Shown: positions 23,818-35,289 of the stretch, one piece after another
How positions within the stretch are numbered: position 1 is the first letter of the stretch
Layout: each line of letters opens with the position of its first letter
NCBI GenBank assembly: GCA_038501625.1
Contig: JAZAYU010000035.1
Coordinates: 1,312,001-1,376,000, forward strand
Direction of reading: 5' to 3'
From: Corbicula japonica
Lineage: Eukaryota; Mollusca; Bivalvia; Venerida; Cyrenidae
Length of the DNA: 64,000 bases
The notes under the pieces: generated by a model
Databases searched by the model: none
What the model saw: the letters and a program-made list of their open reading frames with translations, nothing else
Told to the model about the DNA's origin: nothing
Program-made: the position numbers and the translations under genes

Positions 23818-24787
23818 TGACGGCCCGTAGATACCGTACATAAGCTTTAGCGGTTTTCCCCGATTACTATTTTTAGAAATTATTAACACAGGAAGCATGA
23901 TATACAGCGCTCGCAAAATGATCTGAAGATGTTATCACATTAGAAATAATTGCAATACTACATAAACACAAAAAAATCAGCCAAATATGTCTTACGCAGG
24001 CTCTCAACACTTTTTATGGTTTAATATAGAATGTTTACTTTCACTTTCGCGATTTTGTAGGCGACATTCTGATTGGTTCAAAAAGGTTTGTGATAAAAGC
24101 ACGTTTTAGCTATTCGTCGTCAGATCCTGATAGCGTAGCGGTTTTCAGGATATGATTTTAATCAGATTGCGCCATTTCAGACTTCTTATGCAAAATGTAT
24201 TTCTTTTTTGTGTGCGTCTGTTCTATTTAAATCAAGCATTTTTTTTCAAACAGCTTGAGCATCCAAACTTAAATACAGCCACGTGACACAATAATTCTTC
24301 ATTTTCACTGGTCTGCCAGTGGGAATTAATGTCGAGTTTTGAACATCAAAATGTTTTGATTTCAAACCGAAAGTAGAACCAGAAAGTAAGTTTTCCTTGA
24401 ATTTCTTGAAAACCCTAACGTTATTTTGACCAATTGGCACTGAACATTGTAGACCATCAGGTATGGGTTGCTTTGGTATATTGTCCACGAATTTCAGAGT
24501 TCTCATGCAAACGGTTTTTCTTTTGTTTTAGCATGTGCTTGGTAAATCAAAACATGAATTAGACTAAATTGAGCTTGCAAACATTAGTACATCCTTAGCT
24601 AAATACATTTCTTTACTAAAATCTAGGTGGCAATAAGTATTTCCCCAAAATTAATTTTTGAAATTTTAGCCGGTTTTCGCCATTTGCAGTGTTTACGACC
24701 CCTTTAAGTTAATTGCAAACATGGCCCTTTGGTGGGGTAATGCGCAAATTTTGAAGGATATTTTCTTTGAAATAATTAAATTATATT
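23818..24787. other. No recognised gene; one unplaced reading frame
   Basis: A minus-strand open frame of 86 codons at 24246-24506 has balanced composition but no family I recognise and no convincing splice partners, so it is not called as a gene. Confidence 0.35.
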
Positions 24788-25039
24788 TGAGGCACGTCAC
24801 GGGAAAAGGTTCTTTCGGTCATTTTTAGTGATATTTTAGTTTTTACTAAATTAAGAAAGAACTTACAATTTTAAATCAATTTCTTATAGCTAAAATGTTA
24901 TTTTGTTACACATTTTGACAATAAAATGGTATTTTTACCGCAAAATCGTAATAAATATTGTCGTCTACTCAAATTTATAACGTCATTTCAAAGATTGACG
25001 TCAACTATCCGAAGGTACCTTTTCCTGTGACGCGCACCA
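24788..25039. mobile_element. Small inverted-repeat element, GGCACGTCACGG family
   Basis: The ends 'tgaggcacgtcacgggaaaa' and 'ttttcctgtgacgcgcacca' are imperfect inverted repeats. The interior matches 33781-34032 in inverted orientation ('cgcaaaatcgtaataaat', 'acgtcatttcaaaga'). Confidence 0.72.
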
Positions 25040-25734
25040 TTTAAAGTAAAACTTTAACCGTATCATTACATCGCGCGTCTGCATAATTTATTGCATACAT
25101 TGTGAATTACACTACACTCAAGAGATAAATGTAATTTTCTGTGTTTAAATGAAATGCATAAACAGAAAATTAATTTCCCCTGACCGCAGGTATCTCCTAA
25201 AGGTGGCGTTGTGTTTCCCGATTTTCTCGTGTAAGATTAATAACAGGTTTTCATTCAGCTCTGGGCAGCCGACACAGTAACATCTATTTTTGTTAAATTT
25301 TCGTATGTTTTATATTTTTGAGTTCTATGCTTGAAGTTTGTATTCGGTAATTGAAGATACAATAGTACTGTATAAACTTAAATAATGTAGAGTTTAGAGA
25401 TAAATGATATATGTTATACATATTTAGCAGTACTTACAGACACCGTTAACAGTCGGTTGCCCAGGTGCTTAATACAAATTACAATACAATACTGAATTGT
25501 ATTTAAGTGTTTGTTATTCCTTTGGGAGATATGATTCAAGGTGAATGGGGAAACGAAAGTCATATGCACGCATTCACAATGCAGAAGATAAATTTACACA
25601 CATGTTAGCTTTCCAAAAAGATAGTCGGCCATTAGCATAACATTTTAACAAAAAGACGGCAATGAAATTTAAACTATTAACCACATTAAAATAAAGTTTT
25701 ATGTGATGTCATAGTCTTATGTTTTTTTAACTTG

Positions 25735-25880
25735 TATGTATTTCTCTAAAAGGAGCTGGTTATCTCTTGTTGAAGTTATTCTCTGAAATGACACCATAAA
25801 GTTGAGCAGACATTGCTTTAGATGCATTTCGCGGTAAAATAACATTTAATAGTCAAAATAGTTTAACAGATCCACTATTA
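25735..25880. repeat. Degenerate copy of the GGCACGTCACGG family
   Basis: 'ctctgaaatgacaccataaa', 'gttgagcagaca' and 'gcatttcgcggtaaaata' follow the order of the 33781 copy. Terminal repeats are not clear. Confidence 0.5.
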
Positions 25881-25999
25881 TTTGTGAAAAATAGATGGTT
25901 GTAAAAATCAATTTTAGAATAAATAACTTTTAATATAAAATTGAGATAAAAGTTCAATTACGATGTCATATGACGATGGAAATCAGTGTCAGATTATAA

Positions 26000-26152
26000 G
26001 TATCTTACATGACCGCGAGTGGAAGACGGGGTTTTCCCAACCCGAGGGACAGCGGGGGATAGGAGGAACCGAGCTTTAGCGAGGTTCCGACTTCCCCCGC
26101 TGTCCCGAGGGTTGGGAAAACCCCGTCTTCCACTCGCGGTCATGTAAGATAC
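26000..26152. other. 153-bp GC-rich hairpin / foldback
   Basis: The first ~44 bases ('gtatcttacatgaccgcgag', 'tggaagacggggttttccca') are exactly complementary to the last ~44. The inner part (GACAGCGGGGGA against TCCCCCGCTGTC) pairs imperfectly around a loop near 26075. It is GC-rich within AT-rich DNA, pointing to a mobile or repeat origin. An open frame crossing it is a by-product of the palindrome. Confidence 0.85.
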
Positions 26153-27436
26153 TTTTTCTTGCATACCAACTTTTCTTTTTATTTTAAAAGGTAAAAAAAC
26201 AATTAAAATGTCGCGAAACACAATCTGTACAAAATAAAGCTTAGTTCCCCGTGGGGGACCTCTCTGCGGATGAATAAACGAATGAAATGGCCAAATTACT
26301 CATATTACGTGCTCAGTAATAGTTCCTCGTCTACAGCATATTTTTCTCTTATCTTTGTTTAGATAAACAGCTTTTAAATTATTTTTATTTCATTGTTTCT
26401 AAGTTTTGATAATAAAAATCCGAAAAATATATAAATCTTTTGAAATATGTCTAGATCATACGTACAGCCATGACGTAATAGACATGTAGATGTGTGAATT
26501 TAGTCCGGTAGATTTTTTAGAATTATTTCGTTTCCTAGACGTTTAAAGACTATGTCGCTCGATTCAAAATTGATCAACGTAACACAATGATTCATCATAT
26601 CCCGACATTTTAATAAATCCATGACTTTCATTTTTAAATTCATAAACTTTCAAGAGATAAAAATTCATCCGCTGCAAATTTCAAACATGGCTGCACATGC
26701 AGAGCACATGGGACACATCATGGTGGTTTTAAAGGATTTTTGCTGTAACGTAAGATTTCCTGCTAACATATCAATAGTTCAAACACAGAATAACAGTTTA
26801 AATGGCTTGACAATAAATTTAAACAGTGACAGTTTGCAGATAATCGTTTAAACATTCAGTGTAATCAGCGAGTTATGTTGGACATAGGCGTATCTAGTCA
26901 TCACTTTCATCGGATTACGACACGTGTCGGAGTGCCTTCGTTTGCGATTGAAAGAAATATTGTTGGCACCACCAGTTATTCTACAATTATTTAAAAATGC
27001 GACTTGACTGTAACTGACAGAGCTGGTATGGGTCTGACAGGATTTCCACGGATTGTCGATTCGCATCATGGAGGCATCAGTTGTGGTCAGCAAATTCGAG
27101 ATTTCACATTGCTGAACACATGTTTATATACGATAATTATTTAATGAAGATGGATTTTTGACAAATTTTGTGCCGAGTGACGTGGATAGCTTGTGTATCG
27201 CTGATATCTGCTGCTACTTACTTCTGGAAGAGTGCCTTCCTAGCACTTCACCGCCCCAGCTTTGCTGTGCTAAGACCAACCTTTAAAGCCAGCTGCTTTA
27301 TCAGGGAATACAGCTTGTTTTTTCTTCAATCAGACAACGAACAAACAGTTGATCTTTGGGTCCATTTGCAAGATAAAATAGAAAGGTCTGGTCCTGGAAG
27401 TAAGTGTTGATTTTGATTTTTGTTTAGACAAACATA
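26153..27436. other. No recognised gene; two unplaced reading frames
   Basis: A minus-strand frame (26848-27093, 81 codons) and a plus-strand frame (27168-27410, 80 codons) are open. The second ends at a good-looking donor (GGAA|GTAAGT near 27400) and begins with a hydrophobic stretch. Neither shows a domain I recognise. Confidence 0.3.
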
Positions 27437-28056
27437 TACCCCTTTTTACCAAAATGTGTATTAAACTGGCCACCCCTGCCCGCCCCCCCCCCCCCCCCCA
27501 AAAAAAAAATGAGGGTCTACACAGGGTCTACACTACATAAACTCATCTGTTTTGTTTTGATAGATTGGAATCTTGGCAGTCTATCCACATCGAAACTACT
27601 AGTATCAAATACCAAGTTATCTGAAAATTTGTGTCCCGACTTTATAAGCGGTGTCAGTCAGGACACGAATTTTCAGAGAACTTTGTATTTGATAGTAAAT
27701 TCGGTGTGGAAGACTCATGACCGCATATCAAAACAAAACAAAAAAGATCAGAGTTCCCGAAAGTTTAAAATATGTGTCAGACATTTGGTCAGATAAGATG
27801 TGAAAATCTGTCTGACCGAAACAAATTCTGTCAGACCGAATTATGTCATGAGGCTATTTGCAAGTATAATGACATTTGGTCTGATAACATAAGAAATCTA
27901 GTCTGACCAGCTCAAATTTTACCAAACAGGTCCTTCGGTCTGGCAACTTTCGGGATGTCTGAAAGATGAGTTTATGTAGTGTAGACCCTCTTTTTTGGTG
28001 GGGGGGGGTCATGGGGCGGCCAGGTTTTTTATACACATTTTGGAGAAAACGGGGTA
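27437..28056. mobile_element. 620-bp foldback element with nested palindromes
   Basis: The left arm TACCCC...CCAAAATGTGTAT...CTGGCC...GAGGGTCTACAC pairs with the right arm ending ...ATACACATTTTGG...GGGGTA over about 100 bp. Inside, 'actagtatcaaatacc' / 'tttgtatttgatagta' and 'ttcccgaaagtt' / 'aactttcgggatg' form further inverted pairs. A 17-C plus 10-A homopolymer block (27483-27509) sits in the left arm, matched by a G run in the right arm. Confidence 0.75.
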
Positions 28057-28189
28057 CGTCTTCCAAGGACCTGTTTTAGTCTACTGTTTGCTGGTTTTGG
28101 AAAATCATTTTTGTTCACATTTTTATAGTTATACATTATTCATTGAAAACGGAATGAATGTATGTAATCAATTAAAGCAATGAATTAAA

Positions 28190-28275
28190 TTATAAAACTT
28201 TCACTTTCAAAATGTTACAACTTTCAAATTCTATGGTCAACAATCACAACTTTCAAATTCTATGGTCAACAATCT
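28190..28275. repeat. ~31-bp tandem duplication
   Basis: 'acaactttcaaattctatgg' plus 'tcaacaatc' occurs twice in direct succession. Confidence 0.8.
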
Positions 28276-28684
28276 ATAACATTATTATTACCCCACTCAT
28301 CAGCTCATGAAATTACATGTTTTAATGTTATTCAGTGAAATATATTTTCAAACGTGAATTTTTAAACAGTAGCCTACTAAATTTCTAGTATAGTAGTTGT
28401 CATGGTTTGGATAGTCTACACTACAGAGTAGAATCTCTCTGTATAGTGAATTTGTTAGATACATGTACTTGCACCTTTAAAAAAGTGAAATATGCATATC
28501 GGGAAGCGCCACTCTCAGGAAACTCAGCCTCCCCATGCAGCTGTAAATTTGTCGGTGGAAAATGCAAACATTGAATTTGTATCTAAAATTTCAAAGCAAA
28601 GTAACTAATTTTAAACATGTTTTTTCCAATTTTGGTGTTTAAATATTTCATTTTCTCAATTTAGCCTTCATATTAATTCTAGTT

Positions 28685-29045
28685 ATATTAACCAGACTGA
28701 GTGTAGATCCAGATCAGCCAGCACATCCCTGTATTATAAAGTTGTTTCTGACCAAGAACTTTGAAGTGACCAGCAAGATCCACAACCGTGATAGCTGATC
28801 TGGATCTACACTGTTCTCATGTGCAATAAAAGTCATAATTTATATATTGAGTTAGCAAGACCAGTTTGATCCAGATCCACCTGCACTACCGTAATTATAC
28901 TTATCCTGATCTTCATGTTTGTTTCAGATTAGGTTATTATTGTCGACAATGGGAACAGTGTAGAACATGCATCAACATGCTGGTAGATCTGCATGATCAG
29001 GATCTAAACTTAATAGCAACTTCAGGTCCTGTCCAGACTGCTGAT
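28685..29045. repeat. Dispersed repeat, GATCTGGATCTA family
   Basis: Two adjoining copies in opposite sense: 'gtagatccagatcagccagc' through 'agctgatctggatctacact', then 'gatccagatccacctgcac' through 'catgatcaggatctaaac'. Confidence 0.6.
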
Positions 29046-29198
29046 GTAACCTTTCAGTGATATTGGCTCGTTCTCTCCATCATCATGCTTTCTTACACTC
29101 GACAAGAATTTCATGAGCAACTCGTTTATGGATTGGTCTTCTCAGAATTTTCATCGAGAAATTGGTGGACATCTTGATGATGACCCTCAGTCTTAAAG

Positions 29199-29590
29199 TT
29201 AGTGTTTTGAGACCCTGACAAACTTCAAGGGAGCATATATGGATTTTTTAAGAGCTGGGATAGAGTTTGACTTATCAACAACTTCTAGACTGTCAATTTC
29301 TTTATAGTGAAATCCTACAGTTGATGTGGCCTTGGGACCTACATTTAAGGGCCTTGCTATCAATTTTGGTTTTTCAGTTAATGCATCAGAACTGAAGCAA
29401 TCGAACACATCCTGTAAATCATGGTCAGAAATACCACTGTCCAGTTCGTGTACAGCAGGTCATCAGATAAACATTGGATATATACCCAGTGGGCCATAAA
29501 TTTCTATAATTTTGCGGTTTTCATCCTGAAGACCAACTTGAACTTAGTCTCCAACTTTAAATGAGCAAATTGTTATTGTTACAGAAGTTG
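29199..29590 (-). pseudogene. Degenerate coding remnant, unidentified
   Basis: The minus strand reads as a plausible protein. About 86 codons are open from near 29456 down to a stop at 29199 (includes DLQDVFDCFSSD and TSTVGFHYKEIDSLE). The same frame upstream continues the homologous-looking text (VQVGLQDENRKIIEIYGP) through in-frame stops near 29459-29467 and near 29548. Natural codon use, compositional balance and several stops point to a decayed gene or transposon-borne frame. I do not recognise the family. It lies just upstream of the BTB gene on the opposite strand. Confidence 0.4.
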
Positions 29591-29785
29591 CAGAGCTCCA
29601 ATGAAAACAATTCGTACTGTGTTTATTTTGTTATCTAAAAGTGCTTATTTCCCTTTTAACTTGATATTGGTCATATTTTTAAAAAGTGGCAAGTAAAACT
29701 ATTTTATTGTTTATTTTTTTTATTTTTACAATACTGATTGCCAAATAAAATTGCACAGAAATAAAGATCGAAACAGTGTGTTGTA

Positions 29786-29793
29786 TGACGTCA
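29786..29793 (+). promoter_or_regulatory. CRE/ATF-type site upstream of the BTB gene
   Basis: Perfect palindrome TGACGTCA, 118 bases before the BTB start codon. It matches the known CREB/ATF consensus; function is inferred from position only. A CACGTG E-box core lies nearby at about 29832. Confidence 0.4.
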
Positions 29794-29843
29794 TTGTTTA
29801 TGAAAGTAGTCCCGAAAGTAGTTCCTATATGCACGTGCCCTGT

Positions 29844-29865
29844 ATCTTTTCCCTAGGGAAAAGAT
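29844..29865. promoter_or_regulatory. 22-bp perfect palindrome in 5-prime region of the BTB gene
   Basis: ATCTTTTCCCT followed directly by AGGGAAAAGAT, centred on TA, 45 bases before the start codon. It could be a cruciform or dimer-binding site, or a 5-prime UTR hairpin. No specific factor is implied. Confidence 0.5.
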
Positions 29866-29910
29866 AAGATTTTCCTTCCCCGGTAAAACACGCGGAAACA
29901 CTTATCCGGT

Positions 29911-32900
29911 ATGCAAGATAGTTTTGTGAACACTAGACCGGGCCCAAAGTCTATGTACCTGCCAATTGTCATTTCAGAAAAAATCAAGCTACAAATGGCA
30001 GACAGCTTGGAAGATTTCAATAAGAAAACCGATGTCAATATGGAAAAGAGTGTTACCGAAGAAATGGAGACTAATAGGTAATGCTTGTAACTTGATGCTT
30101 TCGCAAGTTCATATATTATTAAAATATAAGAAAAAGATCGTTTGAAAGGAAAAGTGTTAAAGTGAGTTATCATGATATAAACTTCACATGAAATATTCAT
30201 CTGTCGGTTAGCAATTTGGCAACAATTTTTGAGCCCAAACGTTACATGAGGAACATCATTTTTTGTTGAAAAAAAATAAAATCCGTTTATATCATCACGT
30301 ATCCCTTCTCAGATAACCATCAAAGTATGCCATGTATTTTTTGGCGGAAGTGCCACCGTTTAATAAGTGGACCCCACTTAACATTAAATAATAAAATAAA
30401 TTAAAATGGTTAAATATAATAAAAAAGAAAACTTAAAGAAATGCAGATTTAATAGATTTATGATTAATAATATTTTGTACAAGTTTTGGTTAACTATTCT
30501 GTTAAACCTCTCTGTTTGACATTATTATTGCTTAAACCCAGGAAACTTTTGACGTCGAAAAGTCGTTGAATCGACGTCAGACCTCGACGTCGGATTATCG
30601 TTGGATTTTGGTTTGAAATTAAAGTTTTCTAGACGAAATTTCCCGACGTGGGATTGACGTCGGGTTACGACCAAAATCCAATCACATTCTGACCAGAATT
30701 CGACCTAAATCCGAACAAAATTGAACCTGTTCTCTCTTCATTTTATTACTATTAGTGTAATAACACAATTTAAAAAATACCATCAAGGTGTTTTTAATTC
30801 ATCTCTAAACCTCTCTAATGTGTTTTATGAGCTCTTTATCATAACAATAGACCAATACGAGACTTGTTTAGGACCAAACGTTTTGGGCATGAATTTCGGC
30901 AAGATTTAAGCAAAAACTAGAATTTAACAACAAACTACGAATAAGAAAAAGCATACTTGCTTAAAGGATTACCACACTCCTCTCAATCCTATTCATCGAT
31001 AAAAAGAAAATTATCAAAATCTCAATAACGGCAAAATGCCGTTAAGTGAAACTTTGCACAAATGTATGTTATTAATGTATCTTTATTTTGCAGATGGTAA
31101 GCCACGTTAGAACAGTAAAGAAAAGTAACGAGATCTAAAAAAATTCCCTCAACTTCTATTTACATAAACTCACAAAAACTAAACAACACAAAACATCATT
31201 TTAGTGATGATCACATGAGTAATATGATACTGACAACAATTTATTGTGTCCTCGTGACTTATATATGTAAACTTTACGAGATATTAGTAAAAGTGTGTTT
31301 GACCTTCAATTTTCTGGTCGCTGCCTGGTCGCGTAAACTGATGACAATCACTGATTTCTCTTTTAGTAGTTGAAAGTTTTTTGCAAAGCACACAACATTT
31401 TCTTGTCAGTAACATTGCACTCACGAGGGAATTTAAAATTATGTTTTGTATCGCTTAGTTTTTGTGAATTTATGTAAATAGAATTTTAAGGAATTTTAAG
31501 GTCTAGCTTGTTTTCTTTACTATTCTTATGTGTCTTACAGTATGCAAAATTAAGATACATTAGAAACATTCATTTGTGCAAAGTTTCATTGAACGGCATT
31601 TTGCCATTATTAAGATTTTGATAATTTTCTTTTTTTATCGATGGGAGGAGTGTGGCATGCCCTTAATCCGTCTTCTCTGGCAAATATAAAATAATCGTTT
31701 TTCCCTTCTCCCAGTAAACATTTGACTTATGTTTTTGTTTGCCGATTTTGTCATTGTTCTTTGTTTCTTTGTTCAAAATGGCGCGGATTGTTTACATTAA
31801 GATTCGATTGCACAGGTTTCGATAATATCCCTTCCATTGAACAGAAAACCATTCAAATTTAAAAATACATTTCTTTCGTATTTTTTAAAACGAATTTATG
31901 CATACCCGGTATGTATAGAAAATTTGGAATAATAGTTATTCGAAAATAATTTTTCCTAGTGGGTTAAGAATTCAAATATCTGACCAAAAACCGACGTCTA
32001 TCCGACGTTAGTTTTCCGACGTCTGAACGACTTCGCATTTTACGTAAGGTTAAAGATGGATTAAGGTCGCTGACATCGCGACAAAAATCCAACGTAAATC
32101 CAACGTCGTTCTGACGTCGGGTGTTCACTGGGAAAGTATTTGGTTTTACTTTGGCAGACTAAGTAATTTATCTTTGGAATTTATTAAATTAATAGACAAA
32201 GAAATTTCCTTTTAGACACCTTTATGGCATTAGGCTCCAAAATGACAGGTATTAGATTAATTATTGATAAGTGTCAAGCCACATACTTATTATGGTTTTA
32301 GGGTTTTTGTGATTTGTATATTTGTAACATGGAATTTTACTGGGTAAAAGTTTAATGAGTTTTCTTACTTCATTGATTGTTAAAGAAAAGCTTAAGTTTG
32401 ATGTAGAATTATTTGGTATAATTTAGTCAGTCTTGATTGAACAGTAGAAGGAATAAAAGCAGTTTTATGGACTTTCGAAAATAAACAGAATGTAGTAAAT
32501 TGGTGACTAATAATAGTCACCCAAAATGGGGAGACTGCAGTGACAGCAGTTTTGTAAATAAATATTTAATGATGCATCGTGTAAATATGTTTTACTGGTG
32601 ATGGATAAAAAATAAACGAAATAGATTCTGAAGAAAACAGTGCATTGATGGACTGATGCTGAAGTCATTTTTCTGACAAAATTATGTCAGTGGTGAAGAC
32701 CTTTTTGTAATTAGCAACTAATTGCCCTAATCTACATTCCTCGTTACGGAATGCCAGGGATGGACCCCTAAGCACACTGGATTATGTTGGGTAAGACACA
32801 GTTGAAGGTCATGTGGACCCCAGGAAACCCAAGAAAGAGTGCAACCAAACATCATCACGGTTGCAGAAGCAATAAATATGCGTGCATAATCAAGCGCGTA

Positions 32901-35160
32901 AATAATCAAAGCACTGAAAGTATTAAGCTGTTGGTATACACACATACAGTATAAACCAAAGACTTACCTAGAAGCTGTGTTTACTTCACCAGTCAACAAA
33001 AACAGAAAGGCCACTGCTTATAAGCATGGGTTTACTCTTTCAACTCACCACTAAAAGACTACCAACTATAAACCTTAAGTTGAGATGTATTGTCTGTATC
33101 TTTTTTTACAGGGATGACGATTGGAGGGACGGAAAAAGAGCTAGTCAGTGTTTAGAACATCTTTACTTGTCAGAACATCTTGCCGACATAACTTTCACAT
33201 TCGCCTCACATCCGACAGAGAGGCTTCCGGCACACAAGTTTGTTTTAAGCATGCGCAGTAGAGTGTTTGAGGCCATGTTTTATGGATCAATGGCAGAGAG
33301 CGGTGACACGATAAGACTTGATGACATTGAACCAGAAATCATGAAGTTGTTGCTTAGGTAAATAAAACCGCCTACCTTTAATTTCCTTAACATTCTAACC
33401 TAACATGATGAAAATTTGATCGGCCTTTGTTCATAGTCCAAAATGAAGCCAATGCTTTTTATTAAAAAAAACTTGTGTTAATTAACTGGGTTTGATAAAG
33501 TTGTCATAAAACTTAGTTATCATGTGGCATTTTAAAACAATAAAAACTTTCAATTAACTATGTCGTCTTCCAAAATTGATGAACATCGAACACGTTTAAA
33601 TTAAAGGGCTTTTTAAAAATATATTCTGCAACATCTTCTTCCTAACAGTCGAACGATTGCATAGCTGCTGAATCTTTAAGTGTATATCTAACAAAGACAA
33701 AGACATATGAACAAGAAATATATGTGTATCCTGATTATCCCCATTTTCCCTTTTGTTCTAAAATTTATATGTTTATGTTATGGGGCGCGTTGCGAGAAAA
33801 GGTAACTTCGGAGACTTGAAGTTAATCTTTGAAATGACGTCATAAATTTGAGCAGACGACATTATTTATTATGCATTTTGCGGTAAAAATACAACTTTAT
33901 TGTCAAAATGTGTAATAAAATCACATTTTAGTAATAAGAAATTGATTTATATTTGTAAGATCTTTCTAAATTTAGCAAAACTTAAATATCACTAAAAATG
34001 ACCGAAGGTACCTTTTTCCGTGACGTGCCCCATATTATATGATAAATCTAGTGGTATTAATCTACTTCGATATATACCACATAAAATATTATATTTATAG
34101 GTATATATACACAGATGAACCCCGTCTTGAAGGCACAACTGTTTTGCATTGCTTGTATGCAGCTAAGAAGTATAACCTTGCGGGTCTTGTGAAACTATGT
34201 TCACATTACCTGGAAAACAATATCGACCTAAGCAACGTCTGCACTCTTCATGAACAGTCGGTATTCTTTGAAATGAAAGAACTCCAAAAGAAATGTTTTG
34301 ATTACATACTCGAAAACGCACAAAACGTGTTTCCAACGTCAGATTTTGAGCACGTGTCCCAGAATACTTTACTGCGTTTACTAGGTAGTAATGATTTAAC
34401 CATTGGTGAAGAAGAAATCTTCAGACACGTCTTGCGATGGGCGGAATATCACTGTACTGTGGATGGATTAGAGGCTAGTGCGGAAAACATGCGCAAAGAA
34501 CTAGGGGAGGCGATCTATCAGATACGGTTTTCTTGGATGGATATTGCAGATTTTGCAAAGATTGTAACTCCGACTGGTATTTTGACAAGCGAAGAACAGC
34601 TGATGTTGTATCAGTACCTGGCAACCAAAGGTTCGACACCACTAGACAAATTCAATAAACAAGAGCGAATCGGAGAGCTACATGAGATAAATACTACGCA
34701 CTATTATCAATTTGCGCGGTGTGTGAGAGAAGGTTATTGCCATTTACAATTTACTGGCTCTTTGCCGGATACATCTTTTAACAGACACAAAAAAAGACCA
34801 CCTATAAGACAAATTTTAGTGAACCAGGCGAATGTTGCGCCTGTAGTGCCTCAAGGTGCTCAGAAAAAAGAATGTGCCTTGAAGCTTGTATCTCTTTCAG
34901 GAAATTTTGTACCTATTGTGGAAAAAGTACTTGACAAGTCTTCAAATGACACACCTGTTCCGTTTTCTAAATTTGAAAATAGGATTAAGTTCACACCACC
35001 ACTGGGCCAGTTGAATGAACGCTGCCTGTGGTTTGTTGTTGATGAAATGGGGCCCTATAGTACTGGAACGTTAAATATTGACCAAAAATTCACCGTGAAT
35101 GGAGAGAGCATGACAATAGTGCAAATACCAAAGGGAACAACTTCTTTAACATTTTCATAA
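29911..35160 (+). CDS. BTB-BACK domain protein (BTBD1/2/3/6-like), no PHR domain
   Basis: Three exons, 29911-30077, 33112-33357 and 34101-35160, join in phase 2/2 with GT-AG borders into 490 residues. The start is the first ATG after an in-frame TAA at 29884. The N-terminal ~55 residues are unremarkable. BTB/POZ domain about 72-180: LADITF, LPAHKFVLSMRSRVFEAMFY, LLLRYIYTDE (across exons 2-3), AAKKYNL. BACK domain about 185-300: LSNVCTLHEQS, VSQNTLLRLL, IFRHVLRWAEYH, then AIYQIRFSWMDIADFAKIV and GILTSEEQ. By family, such proteins are Cul3 adaptors that bind substrates via the C-terminal region. Human BTBD1/2/3/6 end in a PHR domain. Here residues ~340-490 lack its motifs and end FTVNGESMTIVQIPKGTTS, so the substrate-binding part is different or highly diverged. 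Introns carry several repeats. Confidence 0.88.
30537..32132. mobile_element. Inserted element with CCCAG termini and GACGTCGG clusters
   Basis: Starts CCCAGGAAAC and ends GTTCACTGGG, imperfect inverted ends, with AAA on both flanks. Both subterminal regions hold many GACGTC/ACGTCGG motifs ('tcgacgtcagacctcgacgt' at the left, 'ctgacgtcgggtgttcac' at the right), which look like repeated binding sites. The uninterrupted paralogue at 51.4 kb acts as an empty site. No transposase seen; the superfamily is undetermined. Confidence 0.65.
30961..31666. mobile_element. F1 foldback element nested in the CCCAG element
   Basis: 'ttaaaggattaccacactcc' at the left and 'aggagtgtggcatgccctta' at the right. 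The arms share 'tctcaataacggcaaaatgc', and the middle has 'agtaatatgatactgacaac'. A sister copy of 13207-13910. Confidence 0.78.
33781..34032. mobile_element. Small inverted-repeat element, GGCACGTCACGG family, in BTB intron 2
   Basis: 252 bp. The ends 'tggggcgcgttgcgagaaaa' and 'ttttccgtgacgtgcccca' are imperfect inverted repeats, and GAAGGTACC/GGTAACTTC follow inside. The interior is the inverted counterpart of 24788-25039. It carries 'gaaatgacgtcataaat', a CRE-like site, 69 bases before exon 3. Confidence 0.75.
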
Positions 35161-35289
35161 ATGACACGGTTATACGGCAAACTACTCCGAGAAAAAGATG
35201 TAGTGAAGATACCGAAGTTGTCACTGTTATTCTGCAGATACTACATGGAACAGCTTCTTTAAAATTTTCATAAATGTCCAAGAAATTCG

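Larger units (their letters stand above)
30411..32455 (+). repeat. Repeat A, split by an insertion (paralogue at 51280-51735)
   Basis: 30411-30536 and 32133-32455 align in order with 51280-51735, which is continuous there. Shared blocks are 'taataatattttgtacaag'/'taataatattttctatat', 'ggcagactaagtaattta', 'aattattgataagtgtcaag' and 'ggttttagggttttt'. It lies in intron 1 of the BTB gene. Confidence 0.72.

Noticed and set aside
25994..26221. 75-residue minus-strand frame
   Set aside because: It spans the 153-bp hairpin; its openness is a consequence of the palindrome.
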